Shown one piece after another: positions 43,540-51,504 of a stretch of 64,000 nucleotides of DNA. The notes beneath the pieces were generated by a model. That model had not been told where the DNA came from and ran no database searches. It saw nothing but the letters and a program-made list of their open reading frames with translations. The position numbers and the translations under genes are program-made. The stretch is from NCBI GenBank assembly GCA_029237735.1, contig JAQZBU010000002.1, positions 35,360 to 99,359 of the forward strand. The letters are read 5' to 3'. Numbering within the stretch: the stretch's first letter is position 1; each line of letters opens with the position of its first letter. This DNA is from Ramlibacter sp. GTDB lineage: Bacteria; Pseudomonadota; Gammaproteobacteria; Burkholderiales; Burkholderiaceae_C.

Positions 43540-44183
43540 GTCGCCCCTTGGAACCGCAGCTTCGGGAAGGCGCGCGGCAACTCGGCCTGCAGCTCAACGA
43601 GGTGCAGATTGCCCAACTGCTGGATTATCTCGATCTGATCCAGAAATGGAACAAGGTCTACAACCTCACGGCCGTGCGCGACCCGGCCGAAATGCTGACT
43701 CATCACCTGCTCGACAGCTTGGCTGCTGTCGGGCCGTTACGTAGGCAGGCCGGCGGCCGGGCGATTTCTGTGCTCGATGTGGGTTCGGGCGCCGGACTGC
43801 CTGGCGTGGTGTTCGCGATTTGTTGCCCTGAAATCCGCGTGGACTGCGTGGACACGGTGGCCAAGAAGGCGGCCTTTCTCCAGCAAGCCGCGGTGGCGCT
43901 GAAGTTGCCCAACCTGAAGGGTGTGCACGCTCGGGTCGAAAACCTCCCCGGGCCCTACGACATTGTTTGCTCCCGGGCCTTCGCCTCTTTGGGCGATTTC
44001 GTCAATTGGTCTTCGGGCGCTTTGGTCGAGCAGGGTGTGTGGCTGGCCATGAAAGGCAAGCATCCCGCTGACGAAGTCGCGACATTACCGGCCGGCGTTG
44101 AAGTGTTTCACGTGGAACAGCTACAAGTGCCCGGGTTGGCCGCCGATCGCTGCATCGTGTGGATGAAACGCCACGCGGCGTAA
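43536..44183 (+). CDS. rsmG: 16S rRNA (guanine527-N7)-methyltransferase RsmG (GidB)
   Basis: 215 residues. Characteristic [22 protein letters not shown] and the SAM-binding [17 protein letters not shown], plus CSRAFASL. It methylates G527 of 16S rRNA, and its loss is a known route to low-level streptomycin resistance. It overlaps mnmG by four bases. A third parS (one mismatch) lies near its 3' end and codes for FHVEQ. Confidence 0.97.
   Translation: MSRPLEPQLREGARQLGLQLNEVQIAQLLDYLDLIQKWNKVYNLTAVRDPAEMLTHHLLDSLAAVGPLRRQAGGRAISVLDVGSGAGLPGVVFAICCPEIRVDCVDTVAKKAAFLQQAAVALKLPNLKGVHARVENLPGPYDIVCSRAFASLGDFVNWSSGALVEQGVWLAMKGKHPADEVATLPAGVEVFHVEQLQVPGLAADRCIVWMKRHAA
44104..44119. promoter_or_regulatory. 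parS-like site 3 (one mismatch)
   Basis: TGTTTCACGTGGAACA differs from the palindrome at one position. It lies in rsmG, 880 bases after site 2 and about 0.8 kb before parA. Confidence 0.8.
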
Positions 44184-44227
44184 CGTAAACTCGGCCTTCA
44201 AATTCGGCTCTGGCCGGGGGGATTTTC

Positions 44228-44842
44228 ATGTTCGGCGTTGCAGACTACGGCGCTTTCGTCGCAGCGATCATCATTTTTCTGGCGATTCCTGGCCCTGGCA
44301 ACCTGGCGTTGATCACCTCAACCGGCAAGGGCGGCGTGGCCGGCGGGTTGGCCGCGACCATGGGCGTGATTGCCGGCGACCAGGTGCTGATGTGGGCCGC
44401 GGTGGCTGGGGTGGCCGCGCTGCTTACGGCTTACCCGGCCGCTTTCCACGCTGTCCAGTGGCTGGGCGCCGCCTACCTGGCGTGGCTGGGGGCGAAGATG
44501 CTGCTGGCCAAACCGGGCGCCGCGCCTATCCTGAACATCGAGCCGCGCCACTATTTCAGGCAGGCTAGCCTCATCACGCTGCTTAATCCCAAGGCCATCG
44601 TTTTCTATATGGCCTTCTTCCCTCTGTTCGTGGACCCGGCCCAGCACCAAGGCATGGTCACCTTTGGCGTGATGGCCGCAACCATCGCCGCGCTCACCTT
44701 CTCGTACGGCCTAGTCGTCGTACTGCTCACGCATCACCTGGCCGAGCGCATGCGTGCCAACCCACTGATCAGCCGCGTGCTGGAAAAAGTGGCCGGCATC
44801 TTCCTGCTGGGTTTTGGCATCAAGCTCGCAGTTTCGAAGTAA
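44228..44842 (+). CDS. LysE family amino-acid exporter
   Basis: 204 residues with about six membrane segments. AAIIIFLAIPGPGNLALITSTGKGGVAGGLAATMGVIAGD is the LysE/RhtB signature (quoted here by its elements IPGPGNLALI and GGLAATMGV). RQASLITLLNPKAIVFYMAFFP is the second family signature. It exports an amino acid or homoserine lactone-like molecule; substrate unknown. It sits between rsmG and parA. Confidence 0.9.
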   Translation: MFGVADYGAFVAAIIIFLAIPGPGNLALITSTGKGGVAGGLAATMGVIAGDQVLMWAAVAGVAALLTAYPAAFHAVQWLGAAYLAWLGAKMLLAKPGAAPILNIEPRHYFRQASLITLLNPKAIVFYMAFFPLFVDPAQHQGMVTFGVMAATIAALTFSYGLVVVLLTHHLAERMRANPLISRVLEKVAGIFLLGFGIKLAVSK

Positions 44843-44849
44843 TGAGCGT

Positions 44850-44918
44850 CGCCGGGCCGCCCCAAGACGCAAGGGCCCCCTCGGGGGGCGAAGTACACGA
44901 AGTTCCAAGCGTGGGGGC
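44850..44918 (-). repeat. Comamonadaceae-type interspersed repeat in the parA leader
   Basis: Inverted copy of the 32508-32582 repeat (GCCGGGCCGCCCC, then CCCCCTCGGGGGG, then AAGCGTGGGGGC). It ends 10 bases before the parA ATG and contains no ribosome site. Confidence 0.8.
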
Positions 44919-44928
44919 ACATACTCAG

Positions 44929-45699
44929 ATGGCAAAAATCTTTTGCGTCGCCAACCAGAAGGGCGGAGTTGGGAAGACGACCACGTCGGTCAATCTTGCG
45001 GCTGGACTTGCCAAGGTCGGGCAACGCGTATTGATGGTCGATCTCGATCCGCAGGGCAATGCCACCATGGGCTCGGGCGTGGACAAGCGCAAGCTGCCGC
45101 TCACCGTCTATGACGTCCTGCTCGAATCGGCATCGGTGGCAGAAGCGCGGGTCAAAAGCGAAAAGTGCGGCTACGACGTACTCGGCGCCAACCGCGATCT
45201 CGCCGGCGCCGAAGTGGAGTTGGTGGATCTGGAGCACCGAGACCAGCGCCTGAAGCAGGCCCTGGCGGCCGTGACGCAGGACTACGACTTCATCCTCATC
45301 GACTGCCCGCCGTCCCTGTCGATGCTCACGTTGAATGGCCTGTGCTCAGCGCACGGCGTCATCGTGCCGATGCAGTGCGAGTACTTTGCGCTCGAGGGAC
45401 TGACGGACCTGGTGAACACGATCAAGCAGGTGCACGCGAACATGAACAAGGACCTGCAGATCATCGGCCTGCTGCGCGTGATGTTCGATCCGCGCATCAC
45501 ACTCCAGCAGCAGGTGAGCGACCAGCTCAAGGCGCACTTCGGCGAGAAGGTCTTCAACACCGTGATCCCGCGCAACGTGCGACTGGCCGAGGCCCCGAGC
45601 TACGGGCTGCCCGGCGTCATCTTCGATCCGAACGCGCGCGGTAGCCTGGCCTATGTGGAATTCGCCAACGAAATGGTGGAGCGGATCCGCAAGATGTGA
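44929..45699 (+). CDS. parA: chromosome partitioning ATPase ParA
   Basis: 256 residues. AKIFCVANQKGGVGKTTTSVNLAAGLA (deviant Walker A), LMVDLDPQGNATMGSGVDK and LIDCPPSLSMLTLNG are typical of chromosomal ParA/Soj. It moves the origin region with ParB. I chose ATG 44929 (MAKIFCV); the frame extends to 44842 through the interspersed repeat but that part is not homologous. No clear ribosome site precedes it. Confidence 0.96.
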   Translation: MAKIFCVANQKGGVGKTTTSVNLAAGLAKVGQRVLMVDLDPQGNATMGSGVDKRKLPLTVYDVLLESASVAEARVKSEKCGYDVLGANRDLAGAEVELVDLEHRDQRLKQALAAVTQDYDFILIDCPPSLSMLTLNGLCSAHGVIVPMQCEYFALEGLTDLVNTIKQVHANMNKDLQIIGLLRVMFDPRITLQQQVSDQLKAHFGEKVFNTVIPRNVRLAEAPSYGLPGVIFDPNARGSLAYVEFANEMVERIRKM

Positions 45700-45735
45700 C
45701 CAATGTCGCTGCAAATAGACTCTGTTCCTAGTTTT

Positions 45736-45755
45736 GTAGCTATCAATATAGTAGC
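45736..45755. repeat. GTAGCTATC-AATATAGTAGC repeat fragment
   Basis: GTAGCTATCAATATAGTAGC resembles the AT-rich repeat common between genes in Comamonadaceae. It lies 3-22 bases before the hydrolase ATG at 45758 and occupies its leader. Confidence 0.5.
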
Positions 45756-45757
45756 AA

Positions 45758-46297
45758 ATGAAGCCCTCGAACGTACTCATCCTGCCCGGCTGGGAAAACA
45801 GCGGCCCGCAGCATTGGCAAAGCCTGTGGGAAAAGCGCCATGGCTATGTGCGCGTGGAGCAGCATGAATGGATCACGCCGCTGCGTGGCGACTGGGTTGC
45901 GCGTCTGGAAGAGATGGTCCTCTCGCGAGACGAGCCCGCGGTGTTGGTGGCGCACAGCCTGGGCTGCATTCTCACGGCGGCATGGGCTTCACTGTCGAGG
46001 AACACGCACCGCGTGAAAGCGGCGCTGCTGGTGGCGCCGGGCGACGTCGAGCGCCCGGACATGCGTGAGCTGATCCCGACCTGGTCGCCAATCGAGCTGC
46101 GCGCGTTGCCGTTTCCCAGTGTGTTGCTGGCCAGCCGCGACGACCCTTTTTGCGAGTTCGATCGCGCGCGGCTGTTCGCGTACGCGTGGAACTCGCAGTT
46201 CATGGATTACGGCAAGTGTGGCCACATCAACGCCGATTCCGGCTTGGCGAGCTGGCCCGAAGGACATGTCCTGCTGCAGGACTTGATGAAAGACTAG
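45758..46297 (+). CDS. RBBP9/YdeN family alpha/beta hydrolase
   Basis: 179 residues. NVLILPGWENSGPQHWQSLWEK (RBBP9 start), VLVAHSLGC (nucleophile Ser), SRDDPFCEF (Asp) and YGKCGHINADSGL (His). Small serine hydrolases of this type are uncharacterised in bacteria. It lies between parA and parB, a position conserved in relatives by my recollection of Comamonadaceae genomes. Confidence 0.88.
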   Translation: MKPSNVLILPGWENSGPQHWQSLWEKRHGYVRVEQHEWITPLRGDWVARLEEMVLSRDEPAVLVAHSLGCILTAAWASLSRNTHRVKAALLVAPGDVERPDMRELIPTWSPIELRALPFPSVLLASRDDPFCEFDRARLFAYAWNSQFMDYGKCGHINADSGLASWPEGHVLLQDLMKD

Positions 46298-46300
46298 AAG

Positions 46301-47221
46301 ATGGCAACCAAGAAACCCAAGGGCCTGGGCCGCGGCCTCGAGGCATTGCTCGGCCCGACGGCGCAGGAAAGCGCCGCGGCCGATACGTCGGCAACCAGCC
46401 CCGGCTTGCCCGCTTCGCTGCTGCTGAACGACATGGTGCCGGGCACCTACCAGCCGCGCACGCGCATGGACGAGGGCGCGTTGTACGAACTGGCGGAGAG
46501 CATCAAGGCGCAGGGCATCATGCAGCCGATTCTTGTTCGCAAGGTCGGGCAAGGCACGAACGCCGGCAAGTACGAAATCATCGCCGGCGAGCGACGCTTC
46601 CGCGCGGCCAGGCTGGCCGGGTTGGACAGCGTGCCGGTGCTGGTGCGCGACGTGCCGGACGAAGCGGCTGCGGCGATGTCGCTCATAGAGAACATCCAGC
46701 GCGAGGATTTGAACCCTCTGGAAGAAGCTCACGGCCTGCAGCGCCTGGTCAAGGAATTCGGCCTCACGCACGAAGAGGCCGCGCAGGCCGTGGGCCGCTC
46801 GCGCAGCGCCGCGAGCAACCTGCTGCGCCTGCTGAACCTCACCGATCCCGTGCAGACCATGCTGATGGCCGGCGACATCGAAATGGGCCACGCGCGAGCG
46901 TTGCTCGCGCTGGAACGCGCGGCGCAGATCACGGCCGCCAACCAGGTTGCCGCCAGGAAGCTTTCGGTGCGTGAAACCGAGAACCTGGTCAAGAAACTGG
47001 GTGCGGAATTCAGCCTGACGTCGCCCAAGCCGAAGAAAGAAAAGTCGCGCGACCTGCGCCGGGTGGAAGAAGAACTCTCCGACCTGCTCACGGCCGAAGT
47101 CGACGTGCGCGTGAAGAAGCGCGCCAAGCGCAACGGACGCGTCGAGGAGATGGGTGAGGTCGCGATCCAGTTTGGCTCGCTCGAAGAGCTGAACGGCCTG
47201 ATCGACAAGTTGCGCGGCTGA
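46301..47221 (+). CDS. parB: chromosome partitioning protein ParB
   Basis: 306 residues. N-terminal RGLEALLG (ParA-interacting), DMVPGTYQPRTRMDEGALYELAESIKAQG, the CTP-binding motif GERRFRAARLAGL, ENIQREDLNPLEEA and the HTH EEAAQAVGRSRSAASNLLRLL that recognises parS. C-terminal dimer domain is basic. It binds the three parS sites upstream, loads onto DNA as a clamp and spreads. Three bases separate it from the hydrolase gene. Confidence 0.96.
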   Translation: MATKKPKGLGRGLEALLGPTAQESAAADTSATSPGLPASLLLNDMVPGTYQPRTRMDEGALYELAESIKAQGIMQPILVRKVGQGTNAGKYEIIAGERRFRAARLAGLDSVPVLVRDVPDEAAAAMSLIENIQREDLNPLEEAHGLQRLVKEFGLTHEEAAQAVGRSRSAASNLLRLLNLTDPVQTMLMAGDIEMGHARALLALERAAQITAANQVAARKLSVRETENLVKKLGAEFSLTSPKPKKEKSRDLRRVEEELSDLLTAEVDVRVKKRAKRNGRVEEMGEVAIQFGSLEELNGLIDKLRG

Positions 47222-47270
47222 AACTTATACTCATCCTTTCCTGGTAGGCCCAGGTTTCAAGGAGGGTTCC

Positions 47271-48581
47271 ATGAAGCTAATCCCGTCCAGACCCGTCGCG
47301 GCCTTGCTTGCGATCGGGTGCATCGGCATCACCACGGGCGCCTCGGCGCAGAACGTGAAACCCCCGAAGGTCCAGCTCTGGATGGACGTGTCCACCGGCA
47401 CCATGGCGGGCATGCCGGAGATGGACTCGATGCCGGGCATGGCCGGGATGATGGGCGGCCTCATGGGTGCGCGCGGCCCGGGTGGTGGCGGCAACAGCAA
47501 CACCACCTATGGCATGGCGCGTTCGATGAACATCATGCCGCCGCGCGTGCTGGACATCGCGTTGCACAACACACGCAAGCCGGGCGTGGAAGCCGCGCAG
47601 GCGATTCCTGCCGGCATGCGGATGGGCGAAAGCCTGCCCCTGGTTCCGCCCAAGGCGCAAGTGCGCGAACGCGAGCCGGGCGAGGTGCCTCAGGAATACA
47701 AGCCCGAAACCCCCAGGGGCCGCATCCTCATTTACTGGGGGTGCGGTGCGCAGGTTCGTGCCGGCCAGCCGCGCGTGATTGACCTGGCGCGCGGCAATCC
47801 GGCTGAGTTCGGCACGGCGCTCGCGGGGCGTTATGCGCCCGACCGCGGGGCGCGCGTCAGCCCTGCCTATGCGCTCTTTCCGAACGAGAAGAACACGGTG
47901 ACCCTGGCGCGGGACAGCTCGCTGGTGGGTGAGCACAAGGTGATCGGGGACAGCATTCCGGCCTCGATGAAGTTCACACTCGGCCAGGCCCAAGACATCA
48001 TGCCCGCGATCGAGCTCGAAAGCCGCGGTGCCGTGAGCGACAGCATTGAAGCAAGATGGCGGCCTGTGACGAATGCACGCGCTTACTTCCTTCACGCGAT
48101 GGGGCAGGTTGGGGAGGACATGGTGCTCTGGTCGAGCTCGGAAACCGGGGATACCGGCATGGGCATGTTCGACTATTTGCCCAACTCGACCATCGACCGC
48201 TGGCTGAAGGAGCGAGTGCTGCTGCAGCCGGACACGACGCAGTGCGCGGTGCCCAAGGGCATCTTCGCCGGCCCCGGCGGCCGGGGTGGCGATGGCGGAA
48301 TGTTGCGAATGATCGCCTACGGCAGCGAGAGCAACTTCGCCCACCCACCGCGCCCTGCCGACCCGAAGGCGGTGTGGGAGCCCGAGTGGGCCGTGCGGGT
48401 GCGCGTGAAGGCGCACACGATGGCTATGCTCGGCCAGGAAAACGAACGCTCCGCGCGGGGTGAACGCAACCAAGCCAGCCAGCCGCAGATGGGCCAGACC
48501 CAGGAAGCGGAAGCGCCGTCGCAGGGTGGCCTGCCCATCCCGAACCCGGCGGGCATATTGAAGGGCCTGTTCGGACGCTAG
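47271..48581 (+). CDS. secreted Met/Gly-rich protein of unknown function
   Basis: 436 residues. Signal peptide (AALLAIGCIGITTGASAQ), then a Met/Gly-rich segment (GTMAGMPEMDSMPGMAGMMGGL), then a globular region with GRILIYWGCGAQVRAGQPRVIDLARG, VSPAYALFPNEKNTVTLARDSSLVGEHKV, IEARWRPVTNARAYFLHAMG and VLWSSSETGDTGMGMFDYLP. A TTATACT-like -10 lies at 47225. GGAGG precedes the ATG. I recognise no described family; Met-rich runs could bind copper, which is speculative. Confidence 0.7.
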   Translation: MKLIPSRPVAALLAIGCIGITTGASAQNVKPPKVQLWMDVSTGTMAGMPEMDSMPGMAGMMGGLMGARGPGGGGNSNTTYGMARSMNIMPPRVLDIALHNTRKPGVEAAQAIPAGMRMGESLPLVPPKAQVREREPGEVPQEYKPETPRGRILIYWGCGAQVRAGQPRVIDLARGNPAEFGTALAGRYAPDRGARVSPAYALFPNEKNTVTLARDSSLVGEHKVIGDSIPASMKFTLGQAQDIMPAIELESRGAVSDSIEARWRPVTNARAYFLHAMGQVGEDMVLWSSSETGDTGMGMFDYLPNSTIDRWLKERVLLQPDTTQCAVPKGIFAGPGGRGGDGGMLRMIAYGSESNFAHPPRPADPKAVWEPEWAVRVRVKAHTMAMLGQENERSARGERNQASQPQMGQTQEAEAPSQGGLPIPNPAGILKGLFGR

Positions 48582-48596
48582 CCGGACGGGCTGCAG

Positions 48597-50021
48597 CTAC
48601 AGCGAGAAGATCTTCCCCGGGTTCATGATGTTCTTCGGGTCCAGCGCGCGCTTGATGGTGCGCATCATGTCTACCGCGCCCGCGCCGGCTTCTGTGACCA
48701 GGAAGCCCATCTTGTGCAGCCCCACGCCATGCTCGCCAGTGCAAGTGCCCTCCAGGCTGAGTGCGCGCGCCACCAGTTGGTGATTGAGGTTCTCGGCAAT
48801 CTCACGCTCTTCCGGCTTGTCCGGGTCCAGCAGGTAGCCGAAGTGGAAGTTGCCGTCGCCGACGTGGCCGACCAGGAAGTAAGGCAGGCCGCTCGCGTCG
48901 GCTTCCTTGACCGAATCGAGCAGGCAATCCGCCAGGCGGGAGATCGGCACGCAGGTGTCGGTCGAAATTGCCCGGCAGCCAGGCTTTGACTGGATCGCCG
49001 CGAAGTAGGCGTTATGGCGCGCCGTCCACAGGCGCGTGCGCTCCTCTGGCGTGGTTGCCCACTCGAACGCGTTGCCGCCATGCTCGGCTGCGATCTCCTG
49101 CACCAGCTCAGCCTGTTCCTTCACGCCGGTGGGTGAGCCGTGAAACTCCATCAGCAGCATCGGTTCCTCGCGCAGGCCAAGCTTGCTGTGCACGTTGACC
49201 ATGCGCACTGTGTTGTGGTCGATCAGTTCGACGCGCGCGATTGGCACGCCCAGCTGGATGACCTGGATGGTGGTGCGCACCGCCGCCTCGATGCTGGGGA
49301 ACGAGCAGATCGCCGCTGAGATCGCCTCGGGCAGCGGATACAAGCGCACCGTCACTTCGGTGATGACGCCCAGCGTGCCTTCGCTGCCCACCATCAGGCG
49401 GGTGAGGTCGTAGCCGGCGCTGGATTTCTTCGCGCGGGTGCCAGTGCGGATGACATCACCGCCGGCCGTAACGACCTCCAGCCCCAGCGTGTTCTCTCGC
49501 ATCGTGCCGTAGCGCACCGCGTTCGTGCCGCTTGCGCGGGTGGCCGCCATGCCGCCGAGCGTCGCGTCGGCGCCGGGGTCAATTGGGAAGAAGAGGCCGG
49601 TGCTTTTGACTTCCTCGTTGAGCTGCTTGCGCGTCACGCCGGGCTGGACCGTCACCGTGAGGTCCTCGGGGTTGATCGAGAGCACTTTGTTCATGCGCCC
49701 CACGTCGATGCTGATGCCGCCTTGCACCGCCAGCAAGTGGCCTTCCAGCGATGTGCCGACGCCGAACGGAATCACGGGCGTGTCGTATTGGCTGGCGAGT
49801 TTCACGGCGTCGGCTACGTCCTGTGTGCTCTCGGCGAACACCACCGCCGCGGGCGGCGGCGCCTGGAACGAGGATTCGTCGCGGCCGTGCTGCTCTCGCA
49901 CGACCAGCGCGGTCGAGCAGTTGGCTCCGAAGCGGGCTTTGAGCGCTTCGATCAGCGCATCCGGGATGTTGCGCAGGTTAATTTCAGGGACGAGGTGGGT
50001 CAGGGCGGCGGGCGCGTTCAT
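48597..50021 (-). CDS. dld: FAD-linked D-2-hydroxyacid (D-lactate) dehydrogenase
   Basis: 474 residues. FAD-binding start (VIPFGVGTSLEGHLLAVQGGISIDVGRMNKVL), PGADATLGGMAATRASGTNAVRYG, SAGYDLTRLMVGSEGTLGVITEVTVRL and the C-terminal VGDGNFHFGYLLDP and GEHGVGLHKMGF (His pair). Oxidises D-lactate or a related 2-hydroxyacid to the keto acid and passes electrons to cytochrome c or quinone. ATG 50021 follows AGGAG; the frame extends to 50060 but is non-homologous. The symbol is given by family. Confidence 0.9.
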   Translation of the reverse strand: MNAPAALTHLVPEINLRNIPDALIEALKARFGANCSTALVVREQHGRDESSFQAPPPAAVVFAESTQDVADAVKLASQYDTPVIPFGVGTSLEGHLLAVQGGISIDVGRMNKVLSINPEDLTVTVQPGVTRKQLNEEVKSTGLFFPIDPGADATLGGMAATRASGTNAVRYGTMRENTLGLEVVTAGGDVIRTGTRAKKSSAGYDLTRLMVGSEGTLGVITEVTVRLYPLPEAISAAICSFPSIEAAVRTTIQVIQLGVPIARVELIDHNTVRMVNVHSKLGLREEPMLLMEFHGSPTGVKEQAELVQEIAAEHGGNAFEWATTPEERTRLWTARHNAYFAAIQSKPGCRAISTDTCVPISRLADCLLDSVKEADASGLPYFLVGHVGDGNFHFGYLLDPDKPEEREIAENLNHQLVARALSLEGTCTGEHGVGLHKMGFLVTEAGAGAVDMMRTIKRALDPKNIMNPGKIFSL

Positions 50022-50111
50022 GGGAGGCTCCTGTTCACCGCAGTTTAAGGCTTGGGGCATTCCCTGCGCCGCCGCCTGGCTGACGACGCTGCCCGTGGGC
50101 GAACCTTCGGG

Positions 50112-50456
50112 CTACCGAACGAACGCGGCTTCGTATTCGGCGCGCGTCACCACACCGTCCTTGTTCTGGTCCATGTCTTCGAAGCTGCGCGGCAGAATCG
50201 CGACCCGCTGAGTCTCGGCGCGGGTGAGTTCGCCGTTAGTGTCGGAGTCCGCGAGCTCGAAGGCCTCGCGAATCTGCTGGGCAGTCCAGCGATGCGGGGG
50301 CTGCGGTTGCGTGGCGGGGGCTGCGGGAACGACCGGGAGCGTTGGCGGGGCGGCAGGCTGTTGCTGTGCCCAAGCCTGGCCCAGGCCGGCGGCGAGCGCG
50401 AGGCTCGCCGCGAAGCCCAGCCGCAGGGCGGCGTGGAAGGCAGAAAGGGTGTTCAC
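50112..50456 (-). CDS. secreted EF-hand calcium-binding protein
   Basis: 114 residues. Signal peptide (LRLGFAASLALAAGLGQAWAQ), Pro/Ala linker, then two EF-hands: DSDTNGELTRAE and DQNKDGVVTRAEYE with the expected Asp, Asn and Glu ligands. Acts outside the cytoplasm, possibly as a Ca2+ sensor or buffer. A GTCCTACA motif lies 92 bases upstream (50548-50555). Confidence 0.85.
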   Translation of the reverse strand: MNTLSAFHAALRLGFAASLALAAGLGQAWAQQQPAAPPTLPVVPAAPATQPQPPHRWTAQQIREAFELADSDTNGELTRAETQRVAILPRSFEDMDQNKDGVVTRAEYEAAFVR

Positions 50457-50547
50457 GGCATGACTCCTGTCTGGAGCGCACTGCGCCCCTTTATGCCATC
50501 TTGCGGCGCGAGGCGCGCATGCCCCAGGCGGGAAAAGCGGCAGTCCC

Positions 50548-50555
50548 TGTAGGAC
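50548..50555 (-). promoter_or_regulatory. GTCCTACA motif upstream of the EF-hand gene
   Basis: Oriented towards the EF-hand gene, 92 bases from its ATG, preceded by GCGCGCA. Member of the recurrent intergenic octamer family. Confidence 0.35.
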
Positions 50556-50566
50556 TGCGCGCAGCG

Positions 50567-50842
50567 CTACTTGAGCGATTCGTCGAAGCCGGGGCTGGAG
50601 ATGGACCCGTCAGGCACGACAGCGGGGGCGGCGTCGGGCGCCCGGAAGAATGGGGCTCGGCGGTCATTGCGCAGCGTGAGTCGCAGCGGGGCCGCAGCCG
50701 ATGGGGTGGTGGAGGTGACTGAACGGGCTGAAGGTGCGCCCTGGGCACGCGCGGGCAGCGTGGTGCTGCCCATGGCCAGCGAAGCGAAGAGGGCCACGCT
50801 GCAGGATTCGAAGTTGGGTAAGCGTCGTCGTTTCACATGCAT
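50567..50842 (-). CDS. small secreted hypothetical protein
   Basis: 91 residues with a basic start and a signal-like segment (CSVALFASLAMGSTTLPARAQ) and a short Pro/Ala-rich, Arg-rich mature part (APDAAPAVVPDGSISSPG). GAGGAA lies upstream of ATG 50842. No recognised family. Confidence 0.55.
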   Translation of the reverse strand: MHVKRRRLPNFESCSVALFASLAMGSTTLPARAQGAPSARSVTSTTPSAAAPLRLTLRNDRRAPFFRAPDAAPAVVPDGSISSPGFDESLK

Positions 50843-51001
50843 CGGAAAATGTTCCTCGAAGTGGAAGACTGCGCATTGCAGCCGATGAGTGTGATGGGGG
50901 CTAGAACTTTTGCGTCGCGTTGCGTTGGATACAACCTGCGGGCTGGCGTAACGCACAATCCGTGGAACTACTTCCGAAGATATTGGCCAAGAGAGGTTCA
51001 C

Positions 51002-51489
51002 ATGGGCAAGCGCCTGACACAGATCGCAACGCGCACGGGCGACGACGGCACCACCGGCCTGGGCGACAACACACGCGTGCCCAAGGACAGCCTGCGCGTG
51101 CAGGCGATGGGCGACGTGGACGAACTCAATTCGCAAGTCGGCCTGCTGCTGTGCGAAGAGCTGGCCGAGGGTGTGCGCGAATTGCTGGTCGAGATCCAGC
51201 ACCAGCTGTTCAAGCGCATTACAACGACCAGCTCCCACGGCTGCAGGAGTTCATCCTGCCCGCGGGCAACCGTGCTGCGTCACAGGCGCACGTCTGCCGC
51301 ACAGTGGCCCGCCGCGCCGAGCGCGCCGTTGTGGCGCTGGGCGCTGCCGAGGAGTTGCGCGCCACACCGCGCCAATACCTGAACCGGCTGAGCGATTTGC
51401 TGTTCGTGCTGGCCCGCGTGCTTAATCGGATGAACGGTGGCGATGACGTGTACTGGAAGAGCGAGAAGCTGGCGCGCTCCTCGGACTGA
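51002..51489 (+). pseudogene. cobO: ATP:cob(I)alamin adenosyltransferase with internal deletion and frameshift
   Basis: The first 70 residues (KRLTQIATRTGDDGTTGLGDNTRV ... LLVEIQHQLF) match PduO-type adenosyltransferase, and the last 91 (HYNDQLPRLQEFILPAGNRAAS ... DVYWKSEKLARSSD) match its C-terminal half in another frame. About 27 residues (roughly 80 bases) between HQLF and YNDQL are missing near 51211. The 5' frame ends at 51382. The enzyme makes adenosylcobalamin from cobalamin. GAGAGG precedes the ATG. Confidence 0.8.
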
Positions 51490-51504
51490 GCGCACCAACT
51501 TCCT

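Noticed and set aside
44842..44928. parA start at 44842
   Set aside because: The extra 29 residues come from the interspersed repeat; ParA proteins start MAKIFCVANQKGG.
50052..50552. Plus-strand ORF over the EF-hand gene
   Set aside because: The minus strand has a signal peptide and two good EF-hands; the plus frame has no recognisable domain.
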